Positions 1-12,160 are shown, counted from the stretch's first letter. The stretch is DNA of 64,000 bases from Malania oleifera (GCF_029873635.1 NC_080417.1:25740182-25804181); one strand, 5' to 3'. The notes: a model not told the origin generated them from the letters alone. Numbers and translations are program-made.

Positions 1-1194
1 GCTCTTGCTTCCATGCATAATTGGCATCTTCATCAGCTTGATGTCAATAACACTTTCCTCTATGAAGATCAAGAAGAAGAAGCATACATGCAACTTCCAC
101 TAGGATTTGAACGAAAGGAGGAGACTAAAGTATGCAAGCTCGTTAAGTCTCTCTATGGTTTTAAACAAGCCCCAAGGCAAGAGTATGCCAAGCTCTCATC
201 CACCCTTATTGATCTAGGATATTCATAGTCCAAGGCAGATTACTCACTTTTTGTCTGATTCCATAAGAACAATTTCATTGCCATTTTAGTATATGTGGAT
301 GACATTATCATTGTAGGAAACAGTTTGGAGCATATCAATGCAATCAAGAAATTTCTAAGTGACCACTTCAAGCTCAAAAATTTGGGAATTCTCAAGTATT
401 TCTTTGGAATTGAAGTGACTTGTTCAGCTAAGGGAATATTTCTATCTTAGAGGAAGTATGCCCTTGAGATACTGGAAGACGCTGGCTTCCTTGGAGCTAA
501 GCCTAGTAACTTCCCCATGGAACAAAACCTCACACTCGGTGAGAGTGAAGGTGAACTCATTACAAATCCTTCATCCTATAGACAACTTGTTGGAAGACTA
601 ATTTATTTGACTGTCACAAGACCAAACTTAGCCTATTCAGTACATGTACTTGGTCAGTTTATGGACAAGACACGTATACCACACTTAAATGTAGCACACA
701 AAGTCTTGTGGTACATTAAGAAATCTCCAGGCCAGGGGCTTTTCTTGTCGGCTTCTAGTGAAATCAAACTCCATGCATACTATGATATAGATTGGGCATG
801 CTGCAGGGAAATTAGACGATTAGTCACCGGGTATTGCATCTAGCTCATAAAATCACTCATTTCTTGGAAAACCAAGAAGCAAACAATGGTCTCTCACTCC
901 TCAGCTGAAGCAGAGTATAGATCTATGGCCTCTATATGCTGTGAGGTCACTTGATTAAAATTTTTACTCTCAAATCTTGCAGTGACATATTCTCAATCAG
1001 TCAGACTTTACTGTGATAACAAACTTGCTATACATATAGCCTCAAATCCAGTGTTTCATGAACGAACCAAACATATCGAGATTGATTGTCATGTGGTTCG
1101 AGAAAAACTCCAAAATGGGATCATTCAAACAATTCGTATGCACATAAGCCAGCAACCTATTGATTTATTTACCAAGGCTCTTGGACTTGCATAA
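1..1194 (+). pseudogene. copia pol remnant: reverse transcriptase and RNase H
   Basis: The frame is open from base 1 to the TAA at 1192-1194 except for five in-frame stops (TAG 226, TGA 256, TAG 448, TAG 841, TGA 952). Translation gives a copia reverse transcriptase N-terminal stretch with LYGFKQAPRQ, the catalytic YVDD box at 292-303, the connection region with YRQLVGRLIYL near 580, and the RNase H end with SSAEAEYRSMAS near 900-930 and LYCDNKLAIHIASNP near 1005. There is no frameshift. All five stops can be reached from Gln, Arg or Trp codons by a single C-to-T or G-to-A change. It cannot make a functional polyprotein. Confidence 0.9.
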
Positions 1195-1253
1195 TTTAAC
1201 TACCGGCTCAGCAAGTTAGGTGTTATAAATATCCATGCCAACTTGAGGGGGAG

Positions 1254-1589
1254 TGTTGAGGAAGACCAAAAATCAAGGAGCAAACATGAGACCCCAATTA
1301 CATGATATTTCCTTTGAGAAAAGTCAGCAAATCTTCTTATTGTAGAAAGGAGCATGGAAATTGATTTAGGATTGATTTTGTATTTACTCCATCATTCCCC
1401 AATTACAAGTATAAATAGGGGTTGTAAGTTGTTGTAAAATATACAATGAAATAGAGTTATTTTTTTTATTCTTCTTCTTCTAATTCTATATTTATTTTAT
1501 TCCCTTGGTCTGTTTTGCTCTGATTTTATCAAGGTTATTCACAATAGTCTTAACCATCATTAAGTTCCTTGTATTTGAGTTAGGTAACA
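1254..1589 (+). repeat. 3' LTR of the copia element
   Basis: Begins TGTTGAGG directly after the polypurine tract GAGGGGGAG and ends GGTAACA, giving TGTT...AACA termini. A TATA box (TATAAATA) lies at 1410-1417, about 155 bases into the LTR, as expected for the U3 promoter. The right border is inferred from the terminal inverted repeat. No target duplication can be checked because the 5' LTR is outside the window. Confidence 0.65.
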
Positions 1590-3479
1590 GATAATCAAAA
1601 ATAAAACTAATATAGATGTATTTGGATGGAAAAGGAGATAAAGTGCTTACTTGAAATGCCAAAAGAGAGTTTCCTTAAGGCCTATAGCTGATATCGTGCA
1701 TGGAGTTACATATGCTAGTCCATCAGCCCATCAAGTTTAAAGCCATCAAAATGTCAAATGTCATGCCTATTTGGAAGATGTTTGTGTTTATTCAAGTAGC
1801 TCATCATTATCTAAATTCTATTCAATTTCGCACTTTCAATTGATGGGTCATACCAATTGATGGAGCTATTTTTTGGGATTCGTTAACCACTTTTGATAAG
1901 AAGATGATTGCCTTTCCTTCGTTACAATCCATGGCCCTAGAAGCTACCTGTTTAGTGTTAGAATACTAATAGTGTACATAAAATTCTTTTGGCTCAATTG
2001 TGTTTAGAAGCATTTCATGTTTTTAAAGCAAAGTAGATAACATGGACCGTTGGATATTTTGTTAAATTATATTTTATTCCTTTAAAACTTTAGACTTCAA
2101 ATTTTGACTAGAATCTACCCAATACAAATGGTAACTATGTTTAGTATTTGGGCTCAAGAGGCGTGCTTTTCAAGCTAGGTCTAAGCTTGGTTTCACTCAA
2201 GTAACTCAAAAACAATGAGCCTAGGATTAGGCCCAAGACTAATTTAATGAGTATAGGACTCCAAATTCAAATCTTCTATATGACATTACTTAAGTGCAAA
2301 TCTCACTAACCAAACCTTTTTAGAACCCTCTAAACTTGTTTAGAACTTGAAAAATATTAAGAAAAAGGAAAATTTGAAAGAATCTCTTTTTATGTTTGGT
2401 TATCATGGAAAGTGAGAAGGAAAATAAAAAATATAGGAAATCAATGAACAAAATTTGGATTTTGCACATAATTTGAAACTAATTTTCTTAAATTTTAATC
2501 ATATTAGAATAATTTTTTTAGTAGTATTTAGTATAGAGAGAAAACACAATAGAAAAAGATTTTCCTTTTTTATTTTTTTTTCTTTTCTTTTTCCCAAACA
2601 AAATTTCTTATCCAAACATACCCCTAAAGTATCAGGAATGGAGAAAATTTGATCCTCAGATCTTATTGGTCATGATTATGTTCGAGCTTCGAATCACATA
2701 AGTGAGAGATTTGGTTTGGATTGGTTTGTATCTGAATGATATAGTCTACTCTTTACCATATTTTTGTGAGACCAAACCTTATATAACATCTTGTGATAGA
2801 TAAATTCTAAATCTTATTCTAGCTCAGACACTTCTTTATGTTGCTATTGCAATTCAAAACTAAGCAATGCAATGACTATTAAACCTTGTGAGCAAGTACT
2901 TTCATCTAATAAAATGTTGTTGCATAAGTGATTATGCGCCACAGTTGTGTAATTAAGCATTTAAATTCATGCATTCAAGATTATAATTTTTGATGCATTT
3001 AAACCATGCTTGCTCTTCGATGCTAATATGAAGTAATTCTCTTTAATGTTTGTCTAAGTTATTATGCGCTTAATGTTTTTAATTAACTGGACATTAATTA
3101 GATAATGTTGGTCTTGTGATTTGTTATTGAAAGGGGGAATTATAGGATAGATCTAGGATAATTCAGCGTAGGTGAATATAGAGATCGAAATACTTATATG
3201 AACTTATGTAGCATTAAAAAATTGAGGGTCTTATTACGTTCTTGCATTATTAATTTGCATATTCTTATGTAAATTATAAACAAGAATAGGTTTTGATTGA
3301 CTATTGAAAGAGGCTTTTGGAAAAATTAGAGATTTTCTAACAAATAGAGAAAACGAAGTCGAATTAGCTAGATGAGTAAAGCATAGTGAGAAACTAGGTG
3401 AAATCGGTTTCCTAAAAGTTTTCCCCTCATTAATTTGATACGTGGAAACCAGTTTTATTTTCTCTTGAATAGTTTATTT
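1590..3479. other. AT-rich intergenic or decayed repeat DNA, no gene seen
   Basis: No domain, tRNA or tandem array is recognised. Short open frames, such as one at 2455-2652, are low-complexity Phe/Lys/Asn stretches and are not supported as genes. The right part may belong to the LTR of the Athila-like element that starts before 3655, but I cannot place that LTR's left end. Confidence 0.5.
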
Positions 3480-3655
3480 AAAGTAGTCTTATTTCAATTT
3501 CGCATTCTAAAATTATAAATTTTTCTAAATAAAATCAAGATTAGTACAATTTCGGTACTTAGTAAAATTAAGACATCAATCCCTGAGTATGATACTCTTC
3601 ACATCACTATATTATAAAACTATGATACTGTGCACTTGTAGTTTTGCACTGATCA
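3480..3655 (+). repeat. 3' end of the 5' LTR of Athila-like element C
   Basis: The sequence ending GATCA at 3655 stands seven bases before a tRNA-Asp-type primer binding site, the normal place for an Athila/Tat LTR end. The left border is not identified because the second LTR of this element is missing. Confidence 0.5.
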
Positions 3656-3661
3656 TGTTTT

Positions 3662-3679
3662 TAGCGCTGTTGCCGGAGA
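3662..3679 (+). other. Primer binding site of element C (tRNA-Asp type)
   Basis: TAGCGCTGTTGCCGGAGA matches the tRNA-Asp-complementary PBS used by Athila/Tat elements at 15 of 18 positions. All three differences are G-to-A or C-to-T transitions. Confidence 0.75.
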
Positions 3680-3829
3680 TTGAGTTTTTCTTATTTTTGC
3701 TAATATCAATACAAAGCAATCTTGGTTTTAATTTAGAATTTCATTTTTATATTTTTTGTTTTATTTATTTTCTTTTTATTTTATTTATTTATTTATTTTT
3801 ATTTTCTTTATTTCAGGTGTGTTTTTTAT

Positions 3830-5550
3830 GTTGGAAGCGCCGTGCTAGAACCCGTGACATTATTCCTTTTGATCCGGAGATTGGAAGAACACTCAGAGTG
3901 CTAAGGAAAAAGAGGGTACTAGCCATGGAGAATGGACAAGATAATGTGCGGCCATGCACCTTAAAGGATTATGTATGGCCAGTTGTGAATGGAAACTATT
4001 CGGGTATTAGACGCCAGCCTATTAATGCCAACAATTTTGAGCTCAAACCCGCTTTGATCAGCATGGTGCAACAGGTCCAATTTAGTGGATCTCCACTTGA
4101 TGATCCCAATGCCCATCTAGCGATGTTTCTGGAGATTTGTGACATTGTAAAGATAAATTGTGTTACTAAAGACACCATTAGACTGAGTTTGTTCCCTTCT
4201 TCTTTGAGGGACAAGGCAAGAGGTTAGCTACAATCATTATAACTAGGAAGTATCACTAGTTGGCAGGACATGGCAAAAAAGTTTCTGGCTAAATTCTTTC
4301 CACTTGCAAAAATAGCTCAACTCAGGAGTAAGATTGGTCAATTCAAGTAACATGATTTTGAATCACTTTATGAAGCATGGGAAAGGTATAAAGATTTGAT
4401 TCGACGCTGCCCACAATATGGATTACCGGATTGGTTACAGATTCAGATGTTCTATAATAGGTTAAATGGGCAAACTCGGACTTTAGTTGATGCTACGTCT
4501 GGGGGAACTTTGATGTCAAAGACACCTAAGGGTGCTACTTCTCTTTTGGAAATAATGGTCTCAAATAACTATCAATAGCCAACCGAAAGAACTACGACTA
4601 AGAAAGTTGATGGAATTCATGAATTGGAGTCGTTTGTTGCACTTTCAGCTCAAGTTGCTTCTCTGTCTCATCATATTTTAGCTTTGACAACTCAAAGGAT
4701 ACCACAAAGTGTAGAATATGTGGCTGCTACAAGTAGGACATATTCGAGTAAAGGATCGAGTCAAGAACAAGTTCAATACATCAATAATCAGAGCTACAAT
4801 TATCGTGGTGATCCTTTGCCACAATATGCTAGGGCTTTGAAATCATGAGAATTTGTCTTATGGAAATACAAGGAATGTGCTTTAACCTCCTCTAGGACTT
4901 GAAAGTCAACAAAGCGAGAAGAAGATGTCACTTGAGGAAGCCATGATATCTTTTGTTGAGGAGACAAAAGCAAGGTTTAAAAATAGAGATGCACAACTGG
5001 ATAACATTGAGACTCATTGTAACAACATGGGAGCTGCCATGAAGAATCTTGAAATGCAAATTGGGCAACTGACCATGACCATTAATACCCTACAGAGAGG
5101 AGCTTTTCCTAGCAACACAAAAGTGAATCCTAAGGAACAATGCAAGGCCAACATACTTAGGAATGGAAGAGAAATTGAGAAGTCACTAGAAAAGGAAATC
5201 ATGTCAACACCTACAACTGAAAATAATGGCCAAGGCAAGAATAAAGTGGAAGAAGATGAGATTGTAGATGACACACCAAGAGAGACAGGCACACCTCTAG
5301 CACTTTCATTTCCAGACACTCCTCCTATTCTCTCTACTCCACTTCCTCATCCTCAACGTTTTCAAAAACAAAAATTAAATAAGCAATTTTCTAATTTTTT
5401 GGATATTTTAAAGAAAATTCACATAAACATTCCTTTTGTAGATGCCTTGGAACAAATTTCAAATTATGTCAAATTCCTAAAGGACATAATTTCCAAGAAA
5501 AGAAGGTTGGAGGAGTTCAAAACAGTCAAGCTTACCGAGGAGTGTAGTGC
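3830..5550 (+). pseudogene. Athila-like gag, decayed (element C)
   Basis: Gag of a Ty3/gypsy Athila-type element. The first segment reads to a TAG at 4225 and contains FDPEIGRT near 3870 and the start of the retrotransposon gag domain (SPLDDPNAHLAMFLEICD, then LFPSSLRDKARG). The same frame continues past stops at 4225, 4240, 4348 and 4576 (FESLYEAWERYKDLIRRCP, near 4360). Near 4850-4925 the frame shifts. The last segment (4925-5550) carries the Athila gag C-terminal region with PKEQCKANILRNGRE and FVDALEQISNYVKFLKD. It stops abruptly at 5550, just before protease would begin, where it meets element A in the opposite orientation. Upstream in-frame codons exist, so the original start is uncertain; ATG 3925 is one candidate. 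Confidence 0.85.
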
Positions 5551-5919
5551 ACTCAAGTGTGTAATTCTTAAGTTATATGCAAGTATGTGACGGGTATACA
5601 TCAGTGCTAATCATGATATAATCATTTATCCTCAATGCTCTTTCTTTCTTTCTTTCTTTTCTTTCTCTTTTTTTAAAGAAAAACAAACTCAGCAAGTAGA
5701 CATGCACAGTGTCAAATGCAAATTCTCAACCCCCCCAACTAAAGTGGAACATTGTCCTCAATGTGAAAGCATAGAAGAAATAAAAAAATTGTGCACGGGT
5801 GAACAAACTAATAGAAAAATCCATACCAACTAATGTAACTAGAAAATGAAAAGAGAAATGAAAATAAAGAAAACAAATAAAACAAAGAAAAGTAATGAGA
5901 GAGAGGTATGAAAACGCCC

Positions 5920-6582
5920 CTGAGGTCTTGCAGAAGTAAGACCTCTTTATTTGGATCGTAGGGAGTCATGAGAGGCTTGAGCTGCTGTTCATTGACCATG
6001 ACATTGTCATCATTCGTTGGATCCATAAGTTCTACTGTGCTATGGGATTGAATGTATTCAATGATGTACGAGCCACCCCATCGGGACCTTAGTTTCCAAG
6101 GAAATAGATGGAATCTAGAGTTGCAGAGAAGATCTTGCTAATTTGGGAAACGTTGTTTATCCTTGATTTTATGTAGTAGCTTCATCTGCTTCTTTGCTAA
6201 GTAGTCCTTGTCATAAAATTTCCTCTTGGATTCTTTAATCTCATGCACCTGCAACTTTCTCAAACCTATGAAATTATCAAGTGAAAAGTTAATTTGCTTT
6301 ATGGTGCTGAATCTCAATAGGTACATGACATACCTTACCGTAAACCAATATGTAGAGAGACGTCCCTAAATTTGTTTTGAATGCAGTTTGGTAGGCCTAG
6401 AGTACATCAACCAGTTTCTCGAACCAAGCGTTTCGATTAGGAAAACCCATCTCTTCAAGTATGATCTTGATCTCTATAAAGAACTGACACTTATCCTGCG
6501 TTATCCTATGTTCTTGCGTTCGATCGATGTCAAACCAAGGGTCGTATGACATGCTGGTAGTTGGATAGATGATATCGTTCAA
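5920..6582 (-). pseudogene. Integrase C-terminal remnant of element A
   Basis: Minus-strand frames at 6582-6397, 6326-6138 and 6026-5920 align with the integrase tail of element B (IEIKIILEE..., FSLDN..GLRKLQV..., then the RWGGSYIIEY and LKPLM tail). The first piece also keeps a scrap of the pre-integrase linker (TQEHRITQDKCQFF). The integrase zinc finger and DDE core are absent, so a deletion joins the linker to the integrase end. Stops and frame changes separate the pieces. Non-functional. Confidence 0.75.
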
Positions 6583-6634
6583 TCTTTAGCACTTCTTTCT
6601 TTATCACCTCTGTCATGGTTGGGTTCGGTCTCCA

Positions 6635-7270
6635 TCACGCATCACAGACTGGTATTGCATCTATCTCTGTGGACTGCCCCTCAGATTCTAGTAACTCTCT
6701 AATCAAGGGAACTTTTTCATCGAATACCTCATGTAGCTCAGGAGATTCACCCTCAAATGCACTATTAGAACCAAATGTTGACAACAGTTCTAACATATCC
6801 AAGTCATCTACCACATCTACTGCGTGTACCTTTGAATCTTCACTCCCAGTCGATGTCTTATTAAACACATTCATCTCCAATGTCATGTTTTCGAATGTGA
6901 GCTTAAGTACTCTGCTTCAACAATTAATCAAGGCATTAGAAGTAGCAAGGAATGGTCGCCCAAGAATAATAGGAGCCTAGTAGACGTTAGAGACAAACTG
7001 CTGCATATCCAAAACCACAAAGTCCACTGGGTAATAAAATTTTTCAACTTATACTAGCACATCTTTAATAATACCTTGTGGAGCTTTTAGTGATCTATCT
7101 GCCAACTATAGCATTATGAGTGTCTTCTTCAGCTCTCTTAAATCCAATTGCTCGTATACTGAAAATGGGAGCAAGTTCACACTACTCCCCAAATTAAGTA
7201 AAGCTCTCCCAATACGAGATTTACGAATCATAATAGAAATAGTGAGAGAACCAAGATCTCTGAGCTTCTA
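6635..7270 (-). pseudogene. Aspartic protease region of element A
   Basis: Translating 7270 towards 6635 on the minus strand gives the Athila protease block: RIGRALLNLGSSVNLLPFSVY at about 7215-7160, then [41 protein letters not shown] and FENMTLEMNVF. The active-site Asp is Asn here (LLNLGSS; element B has LLDLGSS), a G-to-A change. At least two in-frame stops interrupt it. The acidic linker after the protease (6886-6635) is still open. Confidence 0.75.
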
Positions 7271-9072
7271 AAGGGCTTGACTCAATATTAATGCACTAAC
7301 TTGCTTGGTTAAGAAAGCTTTCTTCTTCATGTTCAATTTCCTTTTTACTGTACACAAATCCTTTAGAAAATTTGCATATGCAGAGACTTGCTGTATGGCA
7401 CCCTGAAGTGGAATATTGATCTTCACCTGTATAAATATTTCTTGAATCTCAGTGAGATACTTATTCTTTTTGACCAAATGTTAACCTCTGAGGATAAGGT
7501 ACCACAAGTTGATACTCCTTAACAGTCTCATCCTCCTTATTATCTGACTTCATTGAACTTAAGCTTGCTTCATCTGATTTTCTTTTCCCTAATTTGTCTT
7601 AGCTATCACTTCAGGTGTTGGAGCAACTATTTGTCGACCAGTGGGCATTTCAAGACGGGAAACTTCTTTTTTGCTTCTTAAGGTAATCACCGCCTTAGCT
7701 AACTCAATCGCATCCTTTGAAACATTTTGCACCGGTTGCTATTGCTGTCGATATACTTGGGAATTATGCTGAGGCTATGTTGGAAATTTCCCTTTTTTCT
7801 AAGGTATTCAGCTGCGTGCTTATTGATGGCTTGATTATTCTAATTGATGGCTGTGACGTGAATATACATGAATTGTTGAAATATGTTCGCCATCTATGTC
7901 ATGTAGTCATCAGAAGATTTATTTGATGGGATGGGAGCCAAATTTGGTTGAAATCCCAGAGGTACGTAGCTATGAGAAATATGTTGCGGCTAATACTGCA
8001 ATTGAGTAGCTGCAACTAGGTGATATAGCGGCTGCAGAGGTAGTGTATAAGATTAAGGAACTTGTTGATACCATGAGGAAGATGGATCAGAATGATCATT
8101 CCTCCATGAGAGGTTCAGGTGATTCTCCATCCCGGATTATAAGTGTTTTAGAATGACTGATTTTGGGATTTGTTGACCTATTTGTTGATTGTACCCGATC
8201 AGATCTACTCTCCTGCCAAACTGGTAGTAAATGACAATCCTAAATTCTGTGGTCTGAGGTGTCACAGATAGAGCAATCCTCAACTTTCTCTTTTTCTAAT
8301 TCCATAACCTCTAGTTTCTTAGACAACGTAGCAACAAGAGCCTCCTGTAGACTAGTTTCCTCTTTGACCTTGTATCTGCCTCTACCACTAATCGCTCTGA
8401 GAGGTTGTGTTGCCATTGGTGCTCATCTATGTCGTGTGTTCCATTGTTGGGCACTCACAGGTAAATAATCAAAGAATGATAGAGCCTCATCCAGTTCCTT
8501 ACTGAAGAACTCCCTGTTGCATATAGTTTGGACAAAGTGTTTACATTTAGGGGTTAAAGCAGTATAAAAATAATTCACTAACTTCCAAGATTTGAATCCG
8601 TGATGTGGACATATATTCATCAGGTCCTTGAATCTCTCCCAACAAGTCTGGAACATCTCGTCACCTTTTTTCATGAACTGACTGATCTGCTCCTGCAGGT
8701 ACTGAGTTCTTTGAAAAAGAAAGAGCTTATGTAAGAACTCACGTTGCATTTAGCCCAGCTAGTAATAGAGTTAGGTCGTAAAGAATTAAACCAGATTTTT
8801 GCCTTATCTTTCAAAGAAAAAGGAAATAAACAAAGTTTGTTATACTCATCGGTTCCAGCCCTATTAATGAAAGTGGTGTAGACCATCTTAAAATCTGAGA
8901 AATGTTGGCATAGACTCTCATAATCAATCCTGTGAAATTGGGGTATCACAAATAACATACCATGCTTAATTGTGAAGTTCGGTGCATCTTGTGGTAACAC
9001 AATGTTGGAAGGTGTAAATGTGCGTGTAGGTTGTAGAATATCCTGAAGTGTATGTGGTGTAGGTGCAGCCAT
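7268..9072 (-). pseudogene. gag of element A
   Basis: The minus-strand start at 9072 (MAAPTPHTLQD) opens into NIVLPQDAPNFTIKHGM and the retrotransposon gag domain (CLFPFSLKDKAKIWFNSL near 8815-8760). The frame shifts near 8750 and continues with QREFLHKLFLFQRTQYLQEQISQF and TCWERFKDLMNICPHHG (8749-8423). The Gln/Pro-rich middle (8420-7480) is broken. The conserved C-terminal block survives at 7477-7268 (IFIQVKINIPL, ANFLKDLCTVKRKLN), shared with elements B and C. Confidence 0.85.
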
Positions 9073-9284
9073 GACTGGTGCTAAGTGAAATTTTAGACAG
9101 TCTATTCGAAATATCTCGGACCCAAGGCATCAAACATCAACGCAAACAATAGAAATTCATCAACACAACAGCAAACAAGCATGGAATTTTTTATTTTCAA
9201 TATTTTTTTATTATCTTTTTTTTATTTTTAATGAAAAATAAAAAATAATTGGAAAAAGACAAAATTTGAAATTGAAACTGGCAC

Positions 9285-9302
9285 TCCCCAGCAACGGTAC
9301 AA
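9285..9302 (-). other. Primer binding site of element A (tRNA-Asp type)
   Basis: On the minus strand this matches the tRNA-Asp PBS at 14 of 18 positions. Three of the four differences are transitions. It lies six bases from the LTR border at 9309. Confidence 0.7.
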
Positions 9303-9308
9303 AAAACT

Positions 9309-10325
9309 TGACTCACTTTAAAAGAATGAGCAACTTGGAAGCTATCCCAAGTATAGGAGTTTAGTCGTGTAATACTTAACCCGAGGGCCTGATCTCCTCG
9401 AGGAATGCAGTTTAATTCCAAATTTTGCATAATTCCAATCAGAAAATAAGAAACAAAAGTTCACTGAACACAGTTCAAATTCAGGTTTTCTGGTTTGTTT
9501 GAGATTTCTTTTTTACGTATTAAAAGAAAACACGCAATTTAAATTCTAAATCCTAACACACACTAATTTAAATTACAATAAGAAATGGCCCTATATTTAA
9601 TTAACCAAACAAAAACTAAATCCTACATTTAATAGTCGAGCAAGAATTGAAACGCGCGTTGAACTGTGAAAAGTGGTTAAAAATAATAACTTTAAGCACA
9701 ACTCTAACATGCAATTAAGAAAACTCAATCAAACACAAACTCAAACAAAAACTAAATTTTTAATGCAATCAAGAACTTAACCAAAATTAAAACTTTAACA
9801 ATTAAACAATAAACTAAACACGATAAAAATTTGGACTCTAATCAAACTGAACTTAATCTAAATAGAACCCAACAAAATTTAATTTCTAAAGAAGGTTTTT
9901 TTCTTTTTGTATTTTATTTCTTCTTTTTTTTTTTCAAGAAAGCAAACTGAACTTTAATCAATAAAAAAAAAAACGCAAACAAAAATTAAATTTAATGCTA
10001 ATATTAATTGAGAAAAGCAGGATGAAAATAAATCAACTTTAAAATTAACCATCCAACAAAGATTCAAAACTTCAAAACTTGAATAGAAGTTTCATTTAAA
10101 TTTAACAATAACTAATTAAAAGCAAGAACAAATAAAGAGAAAGGGGAAGAAAAAAAGAGAGAAAGAGAGAGATCAGCTGGCTGTTGGATAGAACTGCAAC
10201 TGGCTGTGAGTTGTTGAAACAGCAGCAGCAATGAGGGAGCTTCTTGGCTTCAGCACAGAAGTAGAGGGCAAGGGCTCAGCAGGCAGCAGCAGCAAGCAGG
10301 GAGGAGGAACTTCGAGTATTCGCAG
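9309..10325 (-). repeat. 5' LTR of element A (outer end lost)
   Basis: The inner end TGACTCACTT... (plus-strand reading) matches the start of the LTRs of element B at 21003 and 28799, and the similarity runs for several hundred bases (the GAGCA.CTTGGAAG..ATCCCAAGTATA block). It is about 1.0 kb here against 1.89 kb in B, so the outer part is missing. At about 10325 it joins Sirevirus gag. No gene inside. 10140-10300 is rich in GA and CAG. Confidence 0.7.
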
Positions 10326-10329
10326 CAGA

Positions 10330-12104
10330 TGGTACCAAGAATGACTTTCCATTCTCCTTGCACTTTAACATACTTTCTTTTTAGTGGACAATCGAACATT
10401 ACGTGACCTTTAGTCTTTTTTTTTGAATTATGCACCGAGTTTCCACGTTTCCTTTTTACGGTCCGCGTGACCTTTAGTCTTACACATATAGTAAGTGGTG
10501 TGTTCATGTTTGTTGTTTGAAGAAGTACTAGCATAGTGCTTGACTTCCTTGACGAAGTATCCCGTGTGTTATTTCTTATTATTTTTATTAGTTTTACCAT
10601 TATAACCTTGCCCTTCTTTATTTCCATGTAGCCTTTGCTATCCAATCATATTTTCAAAATTTTCTTTACCTTTGGTAAAGTTATATATAATCTTCTCCAT
10701 ATCCTCTACTGATTTCTTAAGTTGATTTACTTCTAAATCTTTTTCATTTAAATCATCTTCATGAGTTTTGCCTAACTTTTGAGTTACTTTATTTATTTCC
10801 TCTTCTAACTTTTTAATACAAGAGTCTTTTTCTTTTTCAAAGGTTTTGAATGATTCAAATTGCTTCAACAGTTCTTTATTTTGATCTTTCAAAGTTATAT
10901 TCCTCTTGGAAATTTTATGAATCGTTTATGCAGAGAAAACAACTCAGCTTGTAATTCCTTATAGGAAGGCATACTATCACACGACTTATCACAAGGCATT
11001 GTAAGATTTTGTTGAAGAGTAGTAGAAATTTACCTGTTCTTCATTTGCCATGAAGCATATATTTGCCATCTTTTGTCCGATTGATTTGTTTTCTTTCTTA
11101 CTGGTGCTTAAGTCATCCCAAGTGGCCTTCATAGCTTCCTTCTTTTTCTTCTTGTCTTTCTTGAGCAACGGACAATCCGGTTTGATATGCCTTGGTTTCT
11201 TGCGGTGATAGCATATTGGAGGTTCATTCTTACTTTTATTTTCTTTCCTACTTGTCTCTCCTTTTTCAAGTTTCTTTTTATTGAACTTTCTAGGAAATCT
11301 TTTATTCCTTCTATAGAACTTACCTAGTCTCTTAGTGATGAATACTAATTCATCTTGATCTAAGTCACTTGTTTCACTTTCCTCTTCACTAGAGCTGTGG
11401 TTAGACGCTTTTAGTGCAATTGATATTTTATGCTTTGGTTCAGGATTCCTTTCTTTTAAGATCATTTCATAGGTAAGAAGTGAACCTATGAGTTCATTTA
11501 AAGAGGTGGTCTTAAGGTTTCTACCTTCAGTGATAATTGTAGCCTTTGGTTCCCATATGGAGGGAAGGCCTCTTAGAATTTTTCTGATCATTTCGTAGGT
11601 AGTATAAATTTTCCCTAAGGCACTTAAGGAATTTATTATGTGGGTAAATTTGGTGTACATACTTGATATTGTTTCTTTAGAAATCATCTTGAATGCTTCA
11701 TATTCGTTTGTTAACATGTCTATCTTATTGTCTCTAACATCAATTGTTCCTTCATATGTTACTTCTAATTTGTCCCAAATTTCCTTTGCCGTTTTGTAGG
11801 CCATGACCCTATTAAAATCATTAGCATCTAATGCACAATATAACACATTTATAGCGCTTGAATTGATTTGAAGCATTTTATAATCTAAATCAGTGTCCTT
11901 CTTTTCTTTTGGAATTTGTTTTCCATCAACTATCTTAGTGGGAATAAGGTTTCCATCCATAACTACTTCTCATGCTTTCCAATCCATGTGTTGGAGATAT
12001 ATTTGCATTCTCCTTTTCCAAAAGGTATAATTGTGTCCAAAAAAGATTGGTGGATGGGTCAAGGATTGGCCTTCACCGAAGGGTGCTACTCCTATATTTG
12101 CCAT
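10330..12104 (-). pseudogene. Sirevirus gag (element D), nearly intact but interrupted
   Basis: The likely start is the ATG at 12104-12102 (MANIGVAPFGEGQSL). The reading frame runs through FFGHNYTFWKRRMQIYLQ, is cut by one TGA at 11972-11970 where a Trp is expected, then stays open from 11960 to 10989 (323 codons). It carries the UBN2/copia gag domain (ALDANDFNRVMAYKTAKEIWDKL), an acidic/Ser-rich linker and a zinc knuckle near residue 260 of that ORF whose second Cys is Arg (CYHRKKPRHIKPDC), so metal binding is doubtful. After a frameshift come a coiled-coil stretch (10892-10638) and a second knuckle-like region (GHVMFDCPLKR, 10645-10330), also missing its first Cys pair. Related to the gag of element S. 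Confidence 0.9.
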
Positions 12105-12146
12105 TTGATCTTTTTATAGTTTCTTGTTAGGAATTACTATAACTAG

Positions 12147-12158
12147 GCTTTGATACTA
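12147..12158 (-). other. Primer binding site of element D (initiator tRNA-Met type)
   Basis: The minus strand reads TAGTATCAAAGC, 10 of 12 matches to the tRNA-Met PBS of copia elements. Both changes are transitions. Two bases separate it from the LTR. Confidence 0.8.
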
Positions 12159-12160
12159 AT

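Larger units (their letters stand above)
1..1589 (+). mobile_element. Ty1/copia retrotransposon, 3' half (truncated by the window edge)
   Basis: The 3' part of a Ty1/copia element: reverse transcriptase palm, RNase H, polypurine tract (1245-1253, GAGGGGGAG) and 3' LTR. The 5' LTR, gag, protease and integrase would lie to the left of the window. Domain order (RT, RNase H, LTR) and the short 336-bp LTR fit a non-Sirevirus copia lineage. All coding remains share one reading frame, so the element decayed by point mutation and not by frameshift. Confidence 0.85.
5551..10325 (-). mobile_element. Athila-like Ty3/gypsy element A, internally deleted
   Basis: Read on the minus strand: partial 5' LTR (10325-9309), PBS (9302-9285), gag (9072 to about 7268), protease (to 6635), then directly the integrase C-terminus (6582-6138) and a 3' untranslated stretch to 5551. 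Reverse transcriptase, RNase H and the integrase core are missing. It is the same family as element B: LTR, gag, protease and 3' region all align with B by eye. The post-pol motif TTGAGGACAATG followed by a G-rich run (minus strand, 5770-5725) is typical of Athila/Tat elements. The 3' LTR is gone, and the end at 5551 abuts the gag of element C. Confidence 0.85.

Noticed and set aside
1590-3479. Host gene exons between the copia LTR and element C
   Set aside because: Frames are short and low-complexity, with no splice-consistent chain or domain visible.
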